Of a stretch of 64,000 bases of DNA, positions 18,178 through 29,101 are shown in pieces. Each line of letters begins with the position of its first letter. Position 1 is the first letter of the stretch. This DNA is from WHSO01 sp963732875. GTDB lineage: Bacteria; Pseudomonadota; Alphaproteobacteria; SMXQ01. The notes under the pieces are model-generated. The model ran no database searches. It was not told the DNA's origin and saw nothing but the letters and a program-made list of their open reading frames with translations. The position numbers and the translations under genes are program-made. The DNA is taken from positions 186,001 to 250,000 of the forward strand of contig CAVTBD010000003.1 in assembly GCA_963732875.1 (NCBI GenBank), written 5' to 3'.

Positions 18178-20517
18178 ATGGGTGAGTACGCGATCGGGCA
18201 GGGAGTGCCGCGTTCCGAGGACCCGCGCCTGCTTCGGGGCGGCGGGCGCTACGTCGACGACGTCAAGTTGGCGCGCATGGCCTATGGCGTGGTGGTGCGC
18301 TCGCCCCATGCCCATGCCGCGATCCGCTCGATCGACACCATGGCCGCGCTCGCCGCGCCGGGCGTGCTCGACGTCATCACCGGCGCCGACTGGAAGGCGT
18401 CCGGCTTCGGCGACATCCCGTCGGGTGGCGGCATGAAGCTGCGCGACGGCAGCCCCATGTTCGTGCCGCCGTCGCCGGCGCTCGCCCAGGGCAAGGTGCG
18501 CCGGGTCGGCGATCCGGTCGCCTTCGTGGTGGCGGAAACCCCCTACCAGGCCATGGATGCTGCCGATCTCGTCGCCGTGGACTATCAGGAACTGCCGTCC
18601 GTCACCGGCACCGCCGACGCACCCAAGGCGGGCATGCCGCAGGTATGGGACGAATGCCGCGACAACATCGCCTTCGTCTGGACCGGCGGCGACAAGGGCA
18701 AGACCGACGCCGCTTTCGCCGCTGCGGCCCATATGGTCAAGGAGGCGCTGGTCATAAACCGCGTGGTCGTCGCCGCCATGGAGCCGCGCGCCTGCATCGG
18801 CCATTACAACAGAGCCGAGGACCACTACACCCTCTACACCACCACCCAGGGCGCCCATACCTACCGCTCGGCGGTGGCGGGCAAGATCCTCAAGGTGCCG
18901 GAAAGCCGGGTGCGCGTGATCGCCCATGATGTGGGCGGCTCGTTCGGCATGAAGTCGGGCATCTATCCCGAGAACGGGCTGGTGCTGCTGGCCTCGAAGC
19001 GCCTCGGCCGCCCGGTCAAGTGGACCAGCACGCGTTCGGAGGCGATCCTGTCGGACTCCCAGGGCCGCGACAACGTGGTCACGGTCGAGCTTGCGCTCGA
19101 TGCCGAGAAGCATTTCACGGGGCTGCGCGTCACCTCGATCGCCAACCTCGGCGCCTGCCTGATGCAGGGTACCCTCAATCCGCCGGTCAACAACATCGGC
19201 GGCATCGCCGGGGTCTACCGCATCCCGGCGATCGGCGTAGACGTCACCGGCGTCTACACCAACACGGTGCCGACCCGGCCCTACCGCGGCGCCGGGCGGC
19301 CCGAAGCGTCCTTCATGATCGAGCGCATCATTGACGTCGCCGCCGACCAGCTCGGCGTCGATCCGACTGAGCTGCGCCGGATCAACACGATCCGCGCCGA
19401 CGAACTGCCCTACAAGACGGCGCTCTCGTTCAACTACGATTCGGGCGAGTTCGAGAAGAACATGGACCTCGCCATCGAGCTCGCCGACTACCCGGGCTTC
19501 GCCAAGCGCCGCGCGGAATCGAAGGCGCGCGGCCGGCTGCGCGGCATCGGGCTGTCCAACTGCATCGAGAAGGCGGCGTCTCCCGGCGTCGAGGGGGCGA
19601 CGCTGGTGTTCGACCGCACCGGCACCGCCACCATCCTCGCCGGCTCGGTGACCACCGGCCAGGGCCACGAGACCGTGTTCAAGCAGATCGTGTGCGACCG
19701 CCTCGGCCTCAGGTTCGACGAGGTCCACTACGTCTGGGGCGACACCGACAAGGTGCCGTTCGGCCACGGCTCGGGCGGCTCGCGCTCGTCGGCGCTCGGG
19801 TCCTCGGCAGTGCTGCTCGCCACCAACAAGGTCGTGGACAAGGCGACCAGGATCGCCGCCCACCTGATGGAGGTGGCGGAAGACGAGGTCAAGTTCGATG
19901 GAGGCGTGTTCTCCTCGCCCAAGTCCAACAAGACGCTCACCATCAAGGACGTGGCCAAGGCCGCGGTGAACCCGAAGATGCTGCCCGCCGGCATGGAGCC
20001 GGGCCTCTCCGAGCAGGCGGTGCATGTCGCCAAGGCCGCCAACTATCCCAACGGCGTGCACGTGTGCGAGCTCGAGATCGACGAGGAGACCGGCGAGATC
20101 GAGATGGCCAACTACTCGGTGGTGGACGACGTCGGCCGGGTGCTGAATGCCAACCTGTTCCGCGGCCAGGTCCATGGCGGCATCGCCCAGGGTGCCGGCC
20201 AGATCCTCATGGAGGACATGCGCTACGATCCCGAGACCGGCCAGCCGCTGACCGGCACCTTCATGGACTATGCCATGCCGCGCGCCGCCGACTTCTCGAA
20301 GATGACCGTGACCTGCAACCCGGTGCCCACCAAGACCAACCCGCTCGGCGTCAAGGGCGTGGGCGAGGCCGGTACGGTCGGCTCCATGCCGGCGGTGGCG
20401 AACGCCATCGTCGATGCGCTCTCGGTCTACGGCATCCGCAACATCCCGATGCCGGCGACGCCCGAGCGCCTGTGGCGCCTGATCCGCGACGCCAGGACGG
20501 CGAAGGCGGCGGAATAG
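18178..20517 (+). CDS. Xanthine dehydrogenase family molybdopterin-binding subunit (CoxL/aldehyde oxidase large subunit type)
   Basis: I prefer ATG 18178, seven bases after GGGGAG, over ATG 18172; 779 residues. It starts with IGQGVPRSEDPRLLRGGGRY, standard for this family. The active-site loop reads PYRGAGRPEASF, the AYRGAGR type and not the AYRCSFR of true CO dehydrogenase. The catalytic glutamate lies in GVGEAGTVGSMP near the C-terminus. Proteins of this kind need a 2Fe-2S subunit and usually a FAD subunit, yet neither is encoded beside it; the neighbours are SorB and a solute-binding protein. It has no export signal. Substrate unknown; it presumably hydroxylates an aldehyde or heterocycle. 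Confidence 0.88.
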   Translation: MGEYAIGQGVPRSEDPRLLRGGGRYVDDVKLARMAYGVVVRSPHAHAAIRSIDTMAALAAPGVLDVITGADWKASGFGDIPSGGGMKLRDGSPMFVPPSPALAQGKVRRVGDPVAFVVAETPYQAMDAADLVAVDYQELPSVTGTADAPKAGMPQVWDECRDNIAFVWTGGDKGKTDAAFAAAAHMVKEALVINRVVVAAMEPRACIGHYNRAEDHYTLYTTTQGAHTYRSAVAGKILKVPESRVRVIAHDVGGSFGMKSGIYPENGLVLLASKRLGRPVKWTSTRSEAILSDSQGRDNVVTVELALDAEKHFTGLRVTSIANLGACLMQGTLNPPVNNIGGIAGVYRIPAIGVDVTGVYTNTVPTRPYRGAGRPEASFMIERIIDVAADQLGVDPTELRRINTIRADELPYKTALSFNYDSGEFEKNMDLAIELADYPGFAKRRAESKARGRLRGIGLSNCIEKAASPGVEGATLVFDRTGTATILAGSVTTGQGHETVFKQIVCDRLGLRFDEVHYVWGDTDKVPFGHGSGGSRSSALGSSAVLLATNKVVDKATRIAAHLMEVAEDEVKFDGGVFSSPKSNKTLTIKDVAKAAVNPKMLPAGMEPGLSEQAVHVAKAANYPNGVHVCELEIDEETGEIEMANYSVVDDVGRVLNANLFRGQVHGGIAQGAGQILMEDMRYDPETGQPLTGTFMDYAMPRAADFSKMTVTCNPVPTKTNPLGVKGVGEAGTVGSMPAVANAIVDALSVYGIRNIPMPATPERLWRLIRDARTAKAAE

Positions 20518-20539
20518 GGCCTAACCCCCTTGCGGTCGC

Positions 20540-21457
20540 TCAGGCCGCCGCGTTGAGCGGCCGCCCGGCGGGCCTGGGCGCGGGCAACCCGGTCGCCTTG
20601 CACCAGTAGCTGGTATCATAGAAATATTCCGCCGTGTGGTGGGGCGGCGGATAGACGCCGAGCTCGATGCGCAGCTCCATGTTCTTGCGGATCGCCCCGG
20701 GATTGATCGCGCCCTTGGGCACGACGCGCACGTAGGCATGCTCGGCGCGCTCTCGGTTGAGCCCTTCGCGCGACATCAGGAGATCGATGGTCTCCTCCTT
20801 GTTCTCGGGTCTGAGCAGCCAGTCGCAGGACGCCGCCCAGGCGCGGATGAACCGCACCACCAGCTCGCGGTGGCTTTCCACCCATGAGCGCAGCCCCCAG
20901 CCGCAGGCGAGCGGCCAGTTGGGCACGTAGTTCTCGGCCGAGGCCAGCAGCACGCCGCCCGCCGCCAGCACCCGGTCGGAAGAGGGCGGCGTCAGCATGG
21001 CGGCGTCCACCTTGCCGGCGAGGAACGCCTTGGCGCGCTCGGGGGTGTTGCCGATGATCTCGACCAGATAGTCGCTCTCCATCAAGCCGTGCTCGCGCAT
21101 GATCTTCATGCGCACGAGGTCGAGGTTGGAATCGCCGGGATCGCCCGCCAGCAGCTTGCCGCGCAGGTCCTCGACCCGGCCGATGCCCTTCCGGCCGACG
21201 AGATAGGCGCCGAGCCCTTCCTCGGCCTGCATGAACAGTACGTAGTCGATACCGTCGCGGGTCGCGCGCGCGATCATGGTATCGGCCGACGACAGCGTCA
21301 TGTTCCATTTCCCCGCTGCCATCTCCGCGTTGTGAGCGGGGGCGAGTTTGGCGACGTGGAATTCGACGTCGAGGCCCTCGCGCGTGAAGAAGCCCTTCTC
21401 GTCCGCTACCACGTGCGGTGGGCGCCGCGAATAGCCGCTGACGGTGATGTGATCCAT
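20540..21457 (-). CDS. NMT1/THI5-like substrate-binding protein without a signal peptide
   Basis: The protein is 305 residues. The opening MDHITVSGYSRRPPHVVADEKGF, then VEFHVA and later LRGKLLAGDPGDSNLD, match the periplasmic-binding fold of NMT1/THI5 and SsuA-like proteins. It lacks a hydrophobic signal, and I see no upstream start that would supply one, so it may act in the cytoplasm, as a sensor or an enzyme of this fold. It is leftward, with a Bug-type binding protein gene just upstream (46-base gap). No ABC permease or ATPase is nearby. Ligand unknown. Confidence 0.75.
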   Translation of the reverse strand: MDHITVSGYSRRPPHVVADEKGFFTREGLDVEFHVAKLAPAHNAEMAAGKWNMTLSSADTMIARATRDGIDYVLFMQAEEGLGAYLVGRKGIGRVEDLRGKLLAGDPGDSNLDLVRMKIMREHGLMESDYLVEIIGNTPERAKAFLAGKVDAAMLTPPSSDRVLAAGGVLLASAENYVPNWPLACGWGLRSWVESHRELVVRFIRAWAASCDWLLRPENKEETIDLLMSREGLNRERAEHAYVRVVPKGAINPGAIRKNMELRIELGVYPPPHHTAEYFYDTSYWCKATGLPAPRPAGRPLNAAA

Positions 21458-21503
21458 GCTTTTTAAATCTCCGCTTGGGGCGGCGTGGCCGCCGCATCCC
21501 TTT

Positions 21504-22526
21504 CTAGTTTCGTGTCGTGTTGACCCGCGCGATGATCGCGGGCGATGCCTTGAAGGTCTCGGCGACGATCTTTTCGAGGCCTTCGCCGTCCATTGCGCCG
21601 ATCTCGATCTTGCGCTTGGCGGCTTCGTCCTTGAGCGCCTTCGATTTCATCATGGTGTTGAACGCATCGCGCAGCGTGCGGGTCATGCTTTTGCTCAGGC
21701 CCGGCGGCGCGAACACCGTGCGTCCCATCTCGTTACCGGTGGCGAGGAAGCGCAGCGCCGCACGGTCCTCGTCGTTGCGCCCGAGCTCGACCATGGACGG
21801 GACGTCCGGCAGGTCGGGCGCGCGCGCCATGGCGTACTGGACCAGCAGATTGACCTTCTTTTCCTTGAGCCAGGCACGGTTCGAGACTTTCATGGAGGCC
21901 CACGACTTGGTGGCGCCGTCGACCTCGCCGCGCTGCATGGCGAGGTTGACCTCCGACGATCCCTTGAAGCCGGAGATCGGCTTGAACATCGTGCCGGCGA
22001 AGGTGTTGAGTTCCTTGAGATGCGTGATGGTGGGCGAGGTCGGGCCCGAGCCACCCATGATCGTCTCGCGCTTGCGCGCGTCCGCGAGCGACCTGGTCTT
22101 GGACGTGTACCAGGTGTAGCTGATCTCGACGATCGGCGTGAGCCGCCCAATCCAGGTGAACTTGCGCGCGTCGTATTGGATGCCCTTGGAGCCGAGCACC
22201 TGCTCGACGGGAAGCTGCTGCGGCGCGCTGCCGATCGCCGTGCCGTCGCGGGGCGCGACGTTGTAGAGCCAGTTGGTCATCTTGAGCCCGCCGGCGCCCG
22301 GCATGTTCTTGGCGACGATGGTGGGATGGCCCGGGATGAAGTCGCCGAGGTGGCGCGCGGCGAGGCGTCCGTAGAGGTCGTAGCCGCCGCCCGGGCTGTA
22401 GCCGATATAGAGGCTGACGGTCTTGCCCTTGAGGCTGTCGTCGGCCGCCCTGGCCGGCATGGTCTGGATCGTCGCGAGAACGGCGGCGATAGCCGTTATG
22501 GCGCGGAAGACGCACGGTCCCGTCAT
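21504..22526 (-). CDS. Bug/TctC family tripartite tricarboxylate transporter binding protein
   Basis: The protein is 340 residues. A signal peptide ends near MPARAADD (about residue 28). Family marks include LYIGYSPGGGYDLYGRL, PTIVAKNMPGAGGLKMTN and APRDGTAIG, placed as in Bug proteins. It should work in the periplasm and deliver a carboxylate-type ligand to a TctAB membrane pair; the only such permease in the window is at 12551-14626. It lies upstream of the NMT1-like gene on the same strand. Ligand unknown. Confidence 0.9.
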   Translation of the reverse strand: MTGPCVFRAITAIAAVLATIQTMPARAADDSLKGKTVSLYIGYSPGGGYDLYGRLAARHLGDFIPGHPTIVAKNMPGAGGLKMTNWLYNVAPRDGTAIGSAPQQLPVEQVLGSKGIQYDARKFTWIGRLTPIVEISYTWYTSKTRSLADARKRETIMGGSGPTSPTITHLKELNTFAGTMFKPISGFKGSSEVNLAMQRGEVDGATKSWASMKVSNRAWLKEKKVNLLVQYAMARAPDLPDVPSMVELGRNDEDRAALRFLATGNEMGRTVFAPPGLSKSMTRTLRDAFNTMMKSKALKDEAAKRKIEIGAMDGEGLEKIVAETFKASPAIIARVNTTRN

Positions 22527-22659
22527 GTTCCCTCCTCCCCGGTTGTTTTGTTATCGGGCGCGCCGTAGGGAAGCACACCCGCATATTCGGGACTATAACG
22601 CCATCCTGCCCGCCAATGCCATGGGGGCAAAAGTTAATTTCCGCAGATGTGATCTGTGG

Positions 22660-23382
22660 TCACAGCACGCGCAACGGGATGTCGCCGAGCTCTCCGACCC
22701 AGCCGTCCCACACGCGCTGGAGGATGCGTGGCGATTCGTGCAGCCGGTTGGAGATCTCCATCTCCGTGGGCGTAAGCGGGCTGGGCGTGCCGATCCGCAT
22801 GGCGTCGAGCAGCACCCTGGCATTGTCGCGCATGACGATGGAGCGGAACACGGTGGAGCGGATATCGGTGCCGACCACCAGCACGCCGTGGCGCCGCAGC
22901 AGCATCGCGCGGTTCTGCCCGAGCGCCTTTGCCATGGACACCGCCTCCTCCATCTTGACGACGATGATCTGGGTTTCGCCGAACTCGTCGCGGTTGTCCC
23001 ACACCGGCACCTCGGCGCCCATCATGCCGCTGACGTGGGTCACCGGCGTCGGCGCGACGCCCACGTTGCAGAACGGCAGCAGCTCCATGGCGTGGTTGTG
23101 GCACACGCACATGACGTCGGGCCGTGCCGCGTAGGTGGCGGCGTGGATCACGCGCTCGGCGTACGGGTTGATGTCCGAGCCGTCCGTCAGGTTGCCGTCG
23201 AGGTCGAACTCGTGCAGGTCGCGCACGGTGACCAGATTGGGCGCGAGCGCGCGCGACAGGATGAAGCGGCCGGGGTCGTCGGGATGGCGCGTGCTGATAT
23301 GGCCGAGCCCGGCCAGCAGACCCTCGCGGGCGAGGATGTGGTTGGCCAGCGTGAGTTCGCGCTTGAGCTCTTCGACGGTCAT
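22660..23382 (-). CDS. Class II aldolase/adducin family protein (first copy)
   Basis: The ATG at 23382 has GGGAG five bases upstream; an in-frame ATG ten codons earlier is less well placed. It gives 240 residues. Zinc ligands expected in the family are visible: His95 and His97 (CVCHNHAMEL) and a third His in LLRRHGVLV (about 164), with the acid in NPYAERVIH (Glu76). It probably acts on a sugar-phosphate-like or hydroxy-acid substrate as aldolase, epimerase or decarboxylase. It diverges from a second member of the family at 23678. Confidence 0.85.
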   Translation of the reverse strand: MTVEELKRELTLANHILAREGLLAGLGHISTRHPDDPGRFILSRALAPNLVTVRDLHEFDLDGNLTDGSDINPYAERVIHAATYAARPDVMCVCHNHAMELLPFCNVGVAPTPVTHVSGMMGAEVPVWDNRDEFGETQIIVVKMEEAVSMAKALGQNRAMLLRRHGVLVVGTDIRSTVFRSIVMRDNARVLLDAMRIGTPSPLTPTEMEISNRLHESPRILQRVWDGWVGELGDIPLRVL

Positions 23383-23432
23383 GACGGCTCCCGTTTTTCC
23401 GTTCGATATCATCTTGTTGGATGGCTCTCCCC

Positions 23433-23549
23433 TGGAGCGGGGTCGGTTCGGATTGGTTCAATCCGAACCGTGAATCCTGCTCCAGATTTAAAGTGTAGAG
23501 CCCGATTTACGGCTCAGGATCGTTCCGATCCGAGCCAATCAGGCTCTAG
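23433..23549. repeat. 117-bp double-hairpin repeat, copy 1
   Basis: Two adjoining imperfect palindromes. The first has an 11-base stem CGGTTCGGATT/AATCCGAACCG inside a GAGC/GCTC outer pair. The second has TAGAGCC...GGCTCTA ends with an inner GGCTC/GAGCC. It matches 25430-25546 with about 12 mismatches in 117. It lies between the two divergent class II aldolase genes. It resembles a REP/MITE-like element; no protein is encoded. Confidence 0.85.
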
Positions 23550-23677
23550 CTGTTTCCGCCGGGCGCGTCAACGCGCTTGGGCACACATGCGGACGGCCGT
23601 TTGACCGCGCGGCCCGAGGCGCGGATACTTCCTGAAAATGGAACCGCGGTCCCGGTTCCGCAACCAGGGGAGGGCTC

Positions 23678-24424
23678 ATGCCCGACGACACCGCGCCAAA
23701 GGAAGCCGACGCGCCGCCCGATGCTGCGCTCAATGCCGCCCTTGACCGCCTCGCGCTCGGCTGCCGCATTCTCGAGGCCGAGGGCCACGCAAGCCGCACC
23801 CTCGGCCACGCCGCCCTGCGTGATCCCGCCGGGCGGGGCCTGTGGCTCAAGCGCTGGGGCATCTCGTTCGGTGACACCATAGGCCCCGAGGATTTCGTGC
23901 TGATCGATTTCGACGGACGCCAGCTCGCCGGCGCGGGACGGCCGCCGAGCGAGTGGCCGATCCACGCGCGCATCCTCAAGCGCCGCGCGGACGTCCTGGT
24001 GACGGTGCATTCCCACCCATTCCACGGCCGCGTGTTCTCGGCGGCGACGGTGCCGCTCCTGCCGGTATCCAATGCCGGCAACTGGTTCCCCGCGCCACCG
24101 CCGCGCTTCACCGCGACCTCGGAGCTGGTACGCGACGCCGTCACTGGCGACGCACTTGCCGCGTGCCTCGGCGACCACTTCGCCATGTTCCTGCGCAACC
24201 ACGGCGTGGTGTTCTGCGGCCGCTCCATCGAGCACGCGATCCTGATGGGTATCCAGCTCGAGGAGGCGTGCCGCGAGCATCTCGCCATCGCCGCCTCGGG
24301 ACTGCCGTGTGACTATCCCGATGGCGAGGAGCGCGCGCGCAAGTACCGCGGTGCCGGCGCCCCCGACGCGCTGGTGCTCTACTTCGACAACTTCGCCAAG
24401 GAGCTGGCGCGGCGCGGCGTATAA
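23678..24424 (+). CDS. Class II aldolase/adducin family protein (second copy)
   Basis: The protein is 248 residues. Zinc-site residues are His111 and His113 in TVHSHPFHG and a third His in RNHGVVF (about 172), with the acid Glu92 in PSEWPIHARI. It is only distantly like its neighbour at 22660-23382, so it is a paralogous family member rather than a recent duplicate. Its start follows GGGGAGG. It probably forms an operon with the aldo/keto reductase 27 bases downstream. The chemistry is likely retro-aldol or decarboxylation of a hydroxy-acid; substrate unknown. Confidence 0.87.
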   Translation: MPDDTAPKEADAPPDAALNAALDRLALGCRILEAEGHASRTLGHAALRDPAGRGLWLKRWGISFGDTIGPEDFVLIDFDGRQLAGAGRPPSEWPIHARILKRRADVLVTVHSHPFHGRVFSAATVPLLPVSNAGNWFPAPPPRFTATSELVRDAVTGDALAACLGDHFAMFLRNHGVVFCGRSIEHAILMGIQLEEACREHLAIAASGLPCDYPDGEERARKYRGAGAPDALVLYFDNFAKELARRGV

Positions 24425-24451
24425 CTGCGGCGCCGGGTAGGGACCGATATC

Positions 24452-25432
24452 ATGGATTACAGACCTTTCGGCAAGACCGGGCTCAGGGTGTCCGCCGTCG
24501 CTTTCGGCTGCGGGCGTACCGGCGGGCTTCTGATCGACGGCGACATGGCCGGCCGCCGTCTCGCGGTGCGCAAGGCGCTCGACGGCGGCATCAACTGGTT
24601 CGACACTGCCGTGGCCTACGGCGACGGCAAGTCGGAGGCGGCCCTCGGCGAGCTTCTGGAGGAAGTGCCGGAGGATCCTTACGTCTCCACCAAGGTGACC
24701 GTGGATCCCGCGCGCGAGGACCTGCCCGGCCAGATCGAGGAGAGCCTTGCCGGCAGCCTCAAGCGCCTGCGGCGCTCCTCGGTGACGGTGCTGCAGCTCC
24801 ACAACCGCATCGACCCCGCCGCGGGCGGCAAGGCGCTCGACCTCGAGAAGGTGCTTGGCGCCGACGGTGTCGCCGACGGTCTCGAACGGGTCAAGGAGAA
24901 GGGGCTCGCGCGCTTCATTGGCTTGACCGCGCTCGGCGACGCGGCGGCGGCGGCCGACGCCATCGCCAGCGGTCGGTTCGACTCGGCGCAGGTGTTCTAC
25001 AACCTGGTCAATCCTTCGGCGGCGCGTCCTATGCCGGCCGACTGGACCGGCCAGAGCCTCACCGGGATCATCGCCGCCGCCCAGGCGACCGAGACCGCGG
25101 TGCTGGCGATCCGCGTGCTGGCGGGCGGCATCATCGCGCTGCCCAAGCGGCCCCCGCGGGTCAGCATGATGACCAAGGATACCGATCCCGACGTCGAGGA
25201 GCAGAAGGCCGCCTCGGCGTTCCGCGCGCTCGGCAAGGATTACGGCTCGCGTCCCGAGGTCGGCATCCGCTTCGCGCTCTCGTGTCCGGGAATCTCGACC
25301 GTGCTGGTGGGGATCGGTGAGCCGACGCACGTCGATACCGCGCTCAAGGCCGCCGCCGCCGGACCGCTGCCCGAGGCGGCGCTCGCCAGGCTCGAGCAGG
25401 TCTACGCCGCGGATTTCTCGGTCGGAGCCTAG
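24452..25432 (+). CDS. Aldo/keto reductase
   Basis: The protein is 326 residues with the family (beta/alpha)8 layout. The catalytic set is present: Asp51 and Tyr56 in WFDTAVAYGDGKSE, Lys81 in VSTKV and His117 in LQLHNRI. It would reduce an aldehyde or ketone with NAD(P)H. It follows the class II aldolase gene closely, so it may reduce that enzyme's aldehyde product. Its TAG stop codon is the first three bases of the second copy of the 117-bp repeat. Confidence 0.9.
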   Translation: MDYRPFGKTGLRVSAVAFGCGRTGGLLIDGDMAGRRLAVRKALDGGINWFDTAVAYGDGKSEAALGELLEEVPEDPYVSTKVTVDPAREDLPGQIEESLAGSLKRLRRSSVTVLQLHNRIDPAAGGKALDLEKVLGADGVADGLERVKEKGLARFIGLTALGDAAAAADAIASGRFDSAQVFYNLVNPSAARPMPADWTGQSLTGIIAAAQATETAVLAIRVLAGGIIALPKRPPRVSMMTKDTDPDVEEQKAASAFRALGKDYGSRPEVGIRFALSCPGISTVLVGIGEPTHVDTALKAAAAGPLPEAALARLEQVYAADFSVGA

Positions 25433-25542
25433 AGCAGGGTCGGTTCGGATTGACCCAATCCGAACCGTGAATCCTGCTCTAAATTTAAAATGTAGAGCCT
25501 GATTCACGGCTCAGGATCGTTCCGAGCCGAGCCGATCAGGCT

Positions 25543-25546
<4 letters not shown>
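25430..25546. repeat. 117-bp double-hairpin repeat, copy 2
   Basis: Same structure as 23433-23549. It begins TAGAGC and ends GCTCTAG, exactly filling the space between two convergent genes: its first TAG is the stop codon of the aldo/keto reductase and its CTA at 25543-25545 is the stop codon of glnS on the other strand. The paired hairpins could serve as a bidirectional terminator. Confidence 0.87.
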
Positions 25547-27229
<1,683 letters not shown>

Positions 27230-27442
27230 GAATTTCTCCGTGACGCGGGCGCGGAAGACCGCCCGAAAGGCCCCTGTTTGCCACAAAGGGCGCGGTGGGC
27301 CAAGCCCCGCGGCCGGTCATGGGCCAGCCCGGGACCGAAGGGCGTGTCAGGGCGCTGTCACGGGCCTGTCGCCATGCTACAACGAGGCCCGAGGGAAGGT
27401 CGTCCGTCGGGGCGGCCGGTCACGCATCCGGAGACGCGGGCA

Positions 27443-29095
27443 TTGGACGACGACAGCCTGTTCCATGACGTCCTGATCCTGGGCGGCGGCGCGGGCGGGC
27501 TCGCCATCGCGCTGGAGCTGCCGGAAAGCGCCCGCGTCGGCGTCCTGTCCAAGGGCCAGCTCGACCAGGGCGCCACCAACTGGGCCCAGGGCGGCATCGC
27601 CGCCGTGCTGGATCCTGCCGATTCGTTCGAGTCCCACATCGAGGATACGGTGATCGCCGGCGCCGGGCTCAATTCCCGGGAGGTGGTGCGTTTCGTGGTC
27701 GAACGCGCGCCGGGCATCATCGCCTGGCTGGAGGGCCTCGGCATCGAGCTCACCCGCGAGGCAGACGGTCCGCGCAAGGGCCTGCCGCACCTCAACCAGG
27801 AGGGCGGCCACAGCCACCGGCGCGTGGTGCACGCGGCGGATGCCACCGGGCGCGCGGTGCAGGCCTGCCTCGAGCGCGCCGTGCGGGCGCGCCGCCAGAC
27901 CGACCTGTTCCCCGACCACGTTGCGGTCGATCTCGTGGTGCGCGCCGATCCCGCAACCGGACGCCAGCGCTGCATCGGCGTCTACGCGCTCGACTGCCGC
28001 ACCGGCCGCGTGCGGCTGTTCCGCGCCCGCGCCGTGGTACTGGCGACCGGCGGCGCGAGCCGGGTCTACATGCACACCTCGAACCCGCCCGGCGCCACCG
28101 GTGACGGTATCGCCATGGCGTGGCGCGCCGGTTGTCGCGTCGCCGACATGGAGTTCACCCAGTTCCATCCCACCTGCCTGGTGACGCCTGCCGGCCAGAC
28201 CTTCCTGATCAGCGAGGTGGTGCGCGGAGAAGGCGCCAAGCTGGTGCTGCCCGACGGCACGCGCTTCATGGACCGGTTCCATCCGCGCGCCGAGCTCGCC
28301 CCGCGCGACGTTGTGGCGCGCGCCATCGACCACGAGATGAAGCGCCTCGGCATTCCCCACGTGCTGCTCGACGTCACCCACAAGGGCGCGGACTTCATCC
28401 GGGCCCATTTCCCGACGCTTCATGCCCAGTGCCTCGAGCTCGGCTTCGACATGACGCGCGAACCGTTGCCGGTGGTGCCGGCGGCGCATTATACCTGCGG
28501 CGGCGTCATGACCGACGTGCACGGGCGTACCGACCTCGATGGGCTCTACGCGGTCGGCGAATGCACCTTCACCGGTCTCCACGGCGCCAACCGGCTCGCC
28601 TCCAATTCGCTTCTCGAATGCTTGGTGTTCGGCCGCGAAGCCGGGCGCGAGATCGGCCACCGCCTGCCGGAATTCCCCGAGCTGCGCGACATCGCGCCGT
28701 GGGATGAGAGCTGGGTGCGTGATTCCGACGAGGAGGTGGTGCTCGCCCATAACTGGGACGAGCTCCGGCGCTTCATGTGGGACTACGTCGGCATCGTGCG
28801 CACCACCAAGCGGCTCGAGCGGGCGCTGCACCGGGCCGATCTGCTGGGCTCGGAAATCCACGAGTACTACGCCAATTTCCGCGTCTCGCGGCAGATGCTG
28901 GAGCTGCGCAACATGGCCGCAGTAGCCGGCCTGATCGTGCGCTCGGCGCTCGCCCGCCACGAGAGCCGTGGCCTGCACTATACCCTCGATCATCCTGCGC
29001 CGCGCGACGTCGAGGCCCACGACACCGTGCTGGTACCCGGTCTTGCCGCCGGCCTCGATCCCCGAACGCGGCTCGCCGGCGACCGCGAGCCCTGA
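27443..29095 (+). CDS. nadB: L-aspartate oxidase
   Basis: The protein is 550 residues from a TTG at 27443 with GGAG upstream; an in-frame ATG at 27374 would give 573. The FAD-binding start DVLILGGGAGGLAIAL is followed by the NadB block NWAQGGIAAVLDPADS, the GGHSHRRVVHAADATGR substrate/FAD region, and YTCGGVMTD near the active site. It oxidises L-aspartate to iminoaspartate, the first step of NAD synthesis, in the cytosol. No nadA or nadC is in the window. The C-terminal helical domain (from about 440) is complete. It converges on the slipin gene with a six-base gap. Confidence 0.93.
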   Translation: MDDDSLFHDVLILGGGAGGLAIALELPESARVGVLSKGQLDQGATNWAQGGIAAVLDPADSFESHIEDTVIAGAGLNSREVVRFVVERAPGIIAWLEGLGIELTREADGPRKGLPHLNQEGGHSHRRVVHAADATGRAVQACLERAVRARRQTDLFPDHVAVDLVVRADPATGRQRCIGVYALDCRTGRVRLFRARAVVLATGGASRVYMHTSNPPGATGDGIAMAWRAGCRVADMEFTQFHPTCLVTPAGQTFLISEVVRGEGAKLVLPDGTRFMDRFHPRAELAPRDVVARAIDHEMKRLGIPHVLLDVTHKGADFIRAHFPTLHAQCLELGFDMTREPLPVVPAAHYTCGGVMTDVHGRTDLDGLYAVGECTFTGLHGANRLASNSLLECLVFGREAGREIGHRLPEFPELRDIAPWDESWVRDSDEEVVLAHNWDELRRFMWDYVGIVRTTKRLERALHRADLLGSEIHEYYANFRVSRQMLELRNMAAVAGLIVRSALARHESRGLHYTLDHPAPRDVEAHDTVLVPGLAAGLDPRTRLAGDREP

Positions 29096-29101
29096 GACCT
29101 T

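Noticed and set aside
18013..20175. 720-codon open frame on the minus strand opposite the molybdopterin subunit
   Set aside because: It is His/Arg/Gly/Val-rich with no recognisable domain and mirrors a clear gene on the other strand; high GC keeps such frames open.
18178..20517. Aerobic CO dehydrogenase large subunit (form I CoxL)
   Set aside because: The active-site loop is YRGAGR, not the AYRCSFR of true CO dehydrogenases, and coxM/coxS are absent.
23546..25507. 653-codon minus-strand open frame across the second aldolase and reductase genes
   Set aside because: Opposite two well-supported plus-strand genes and of shadow-like composition.
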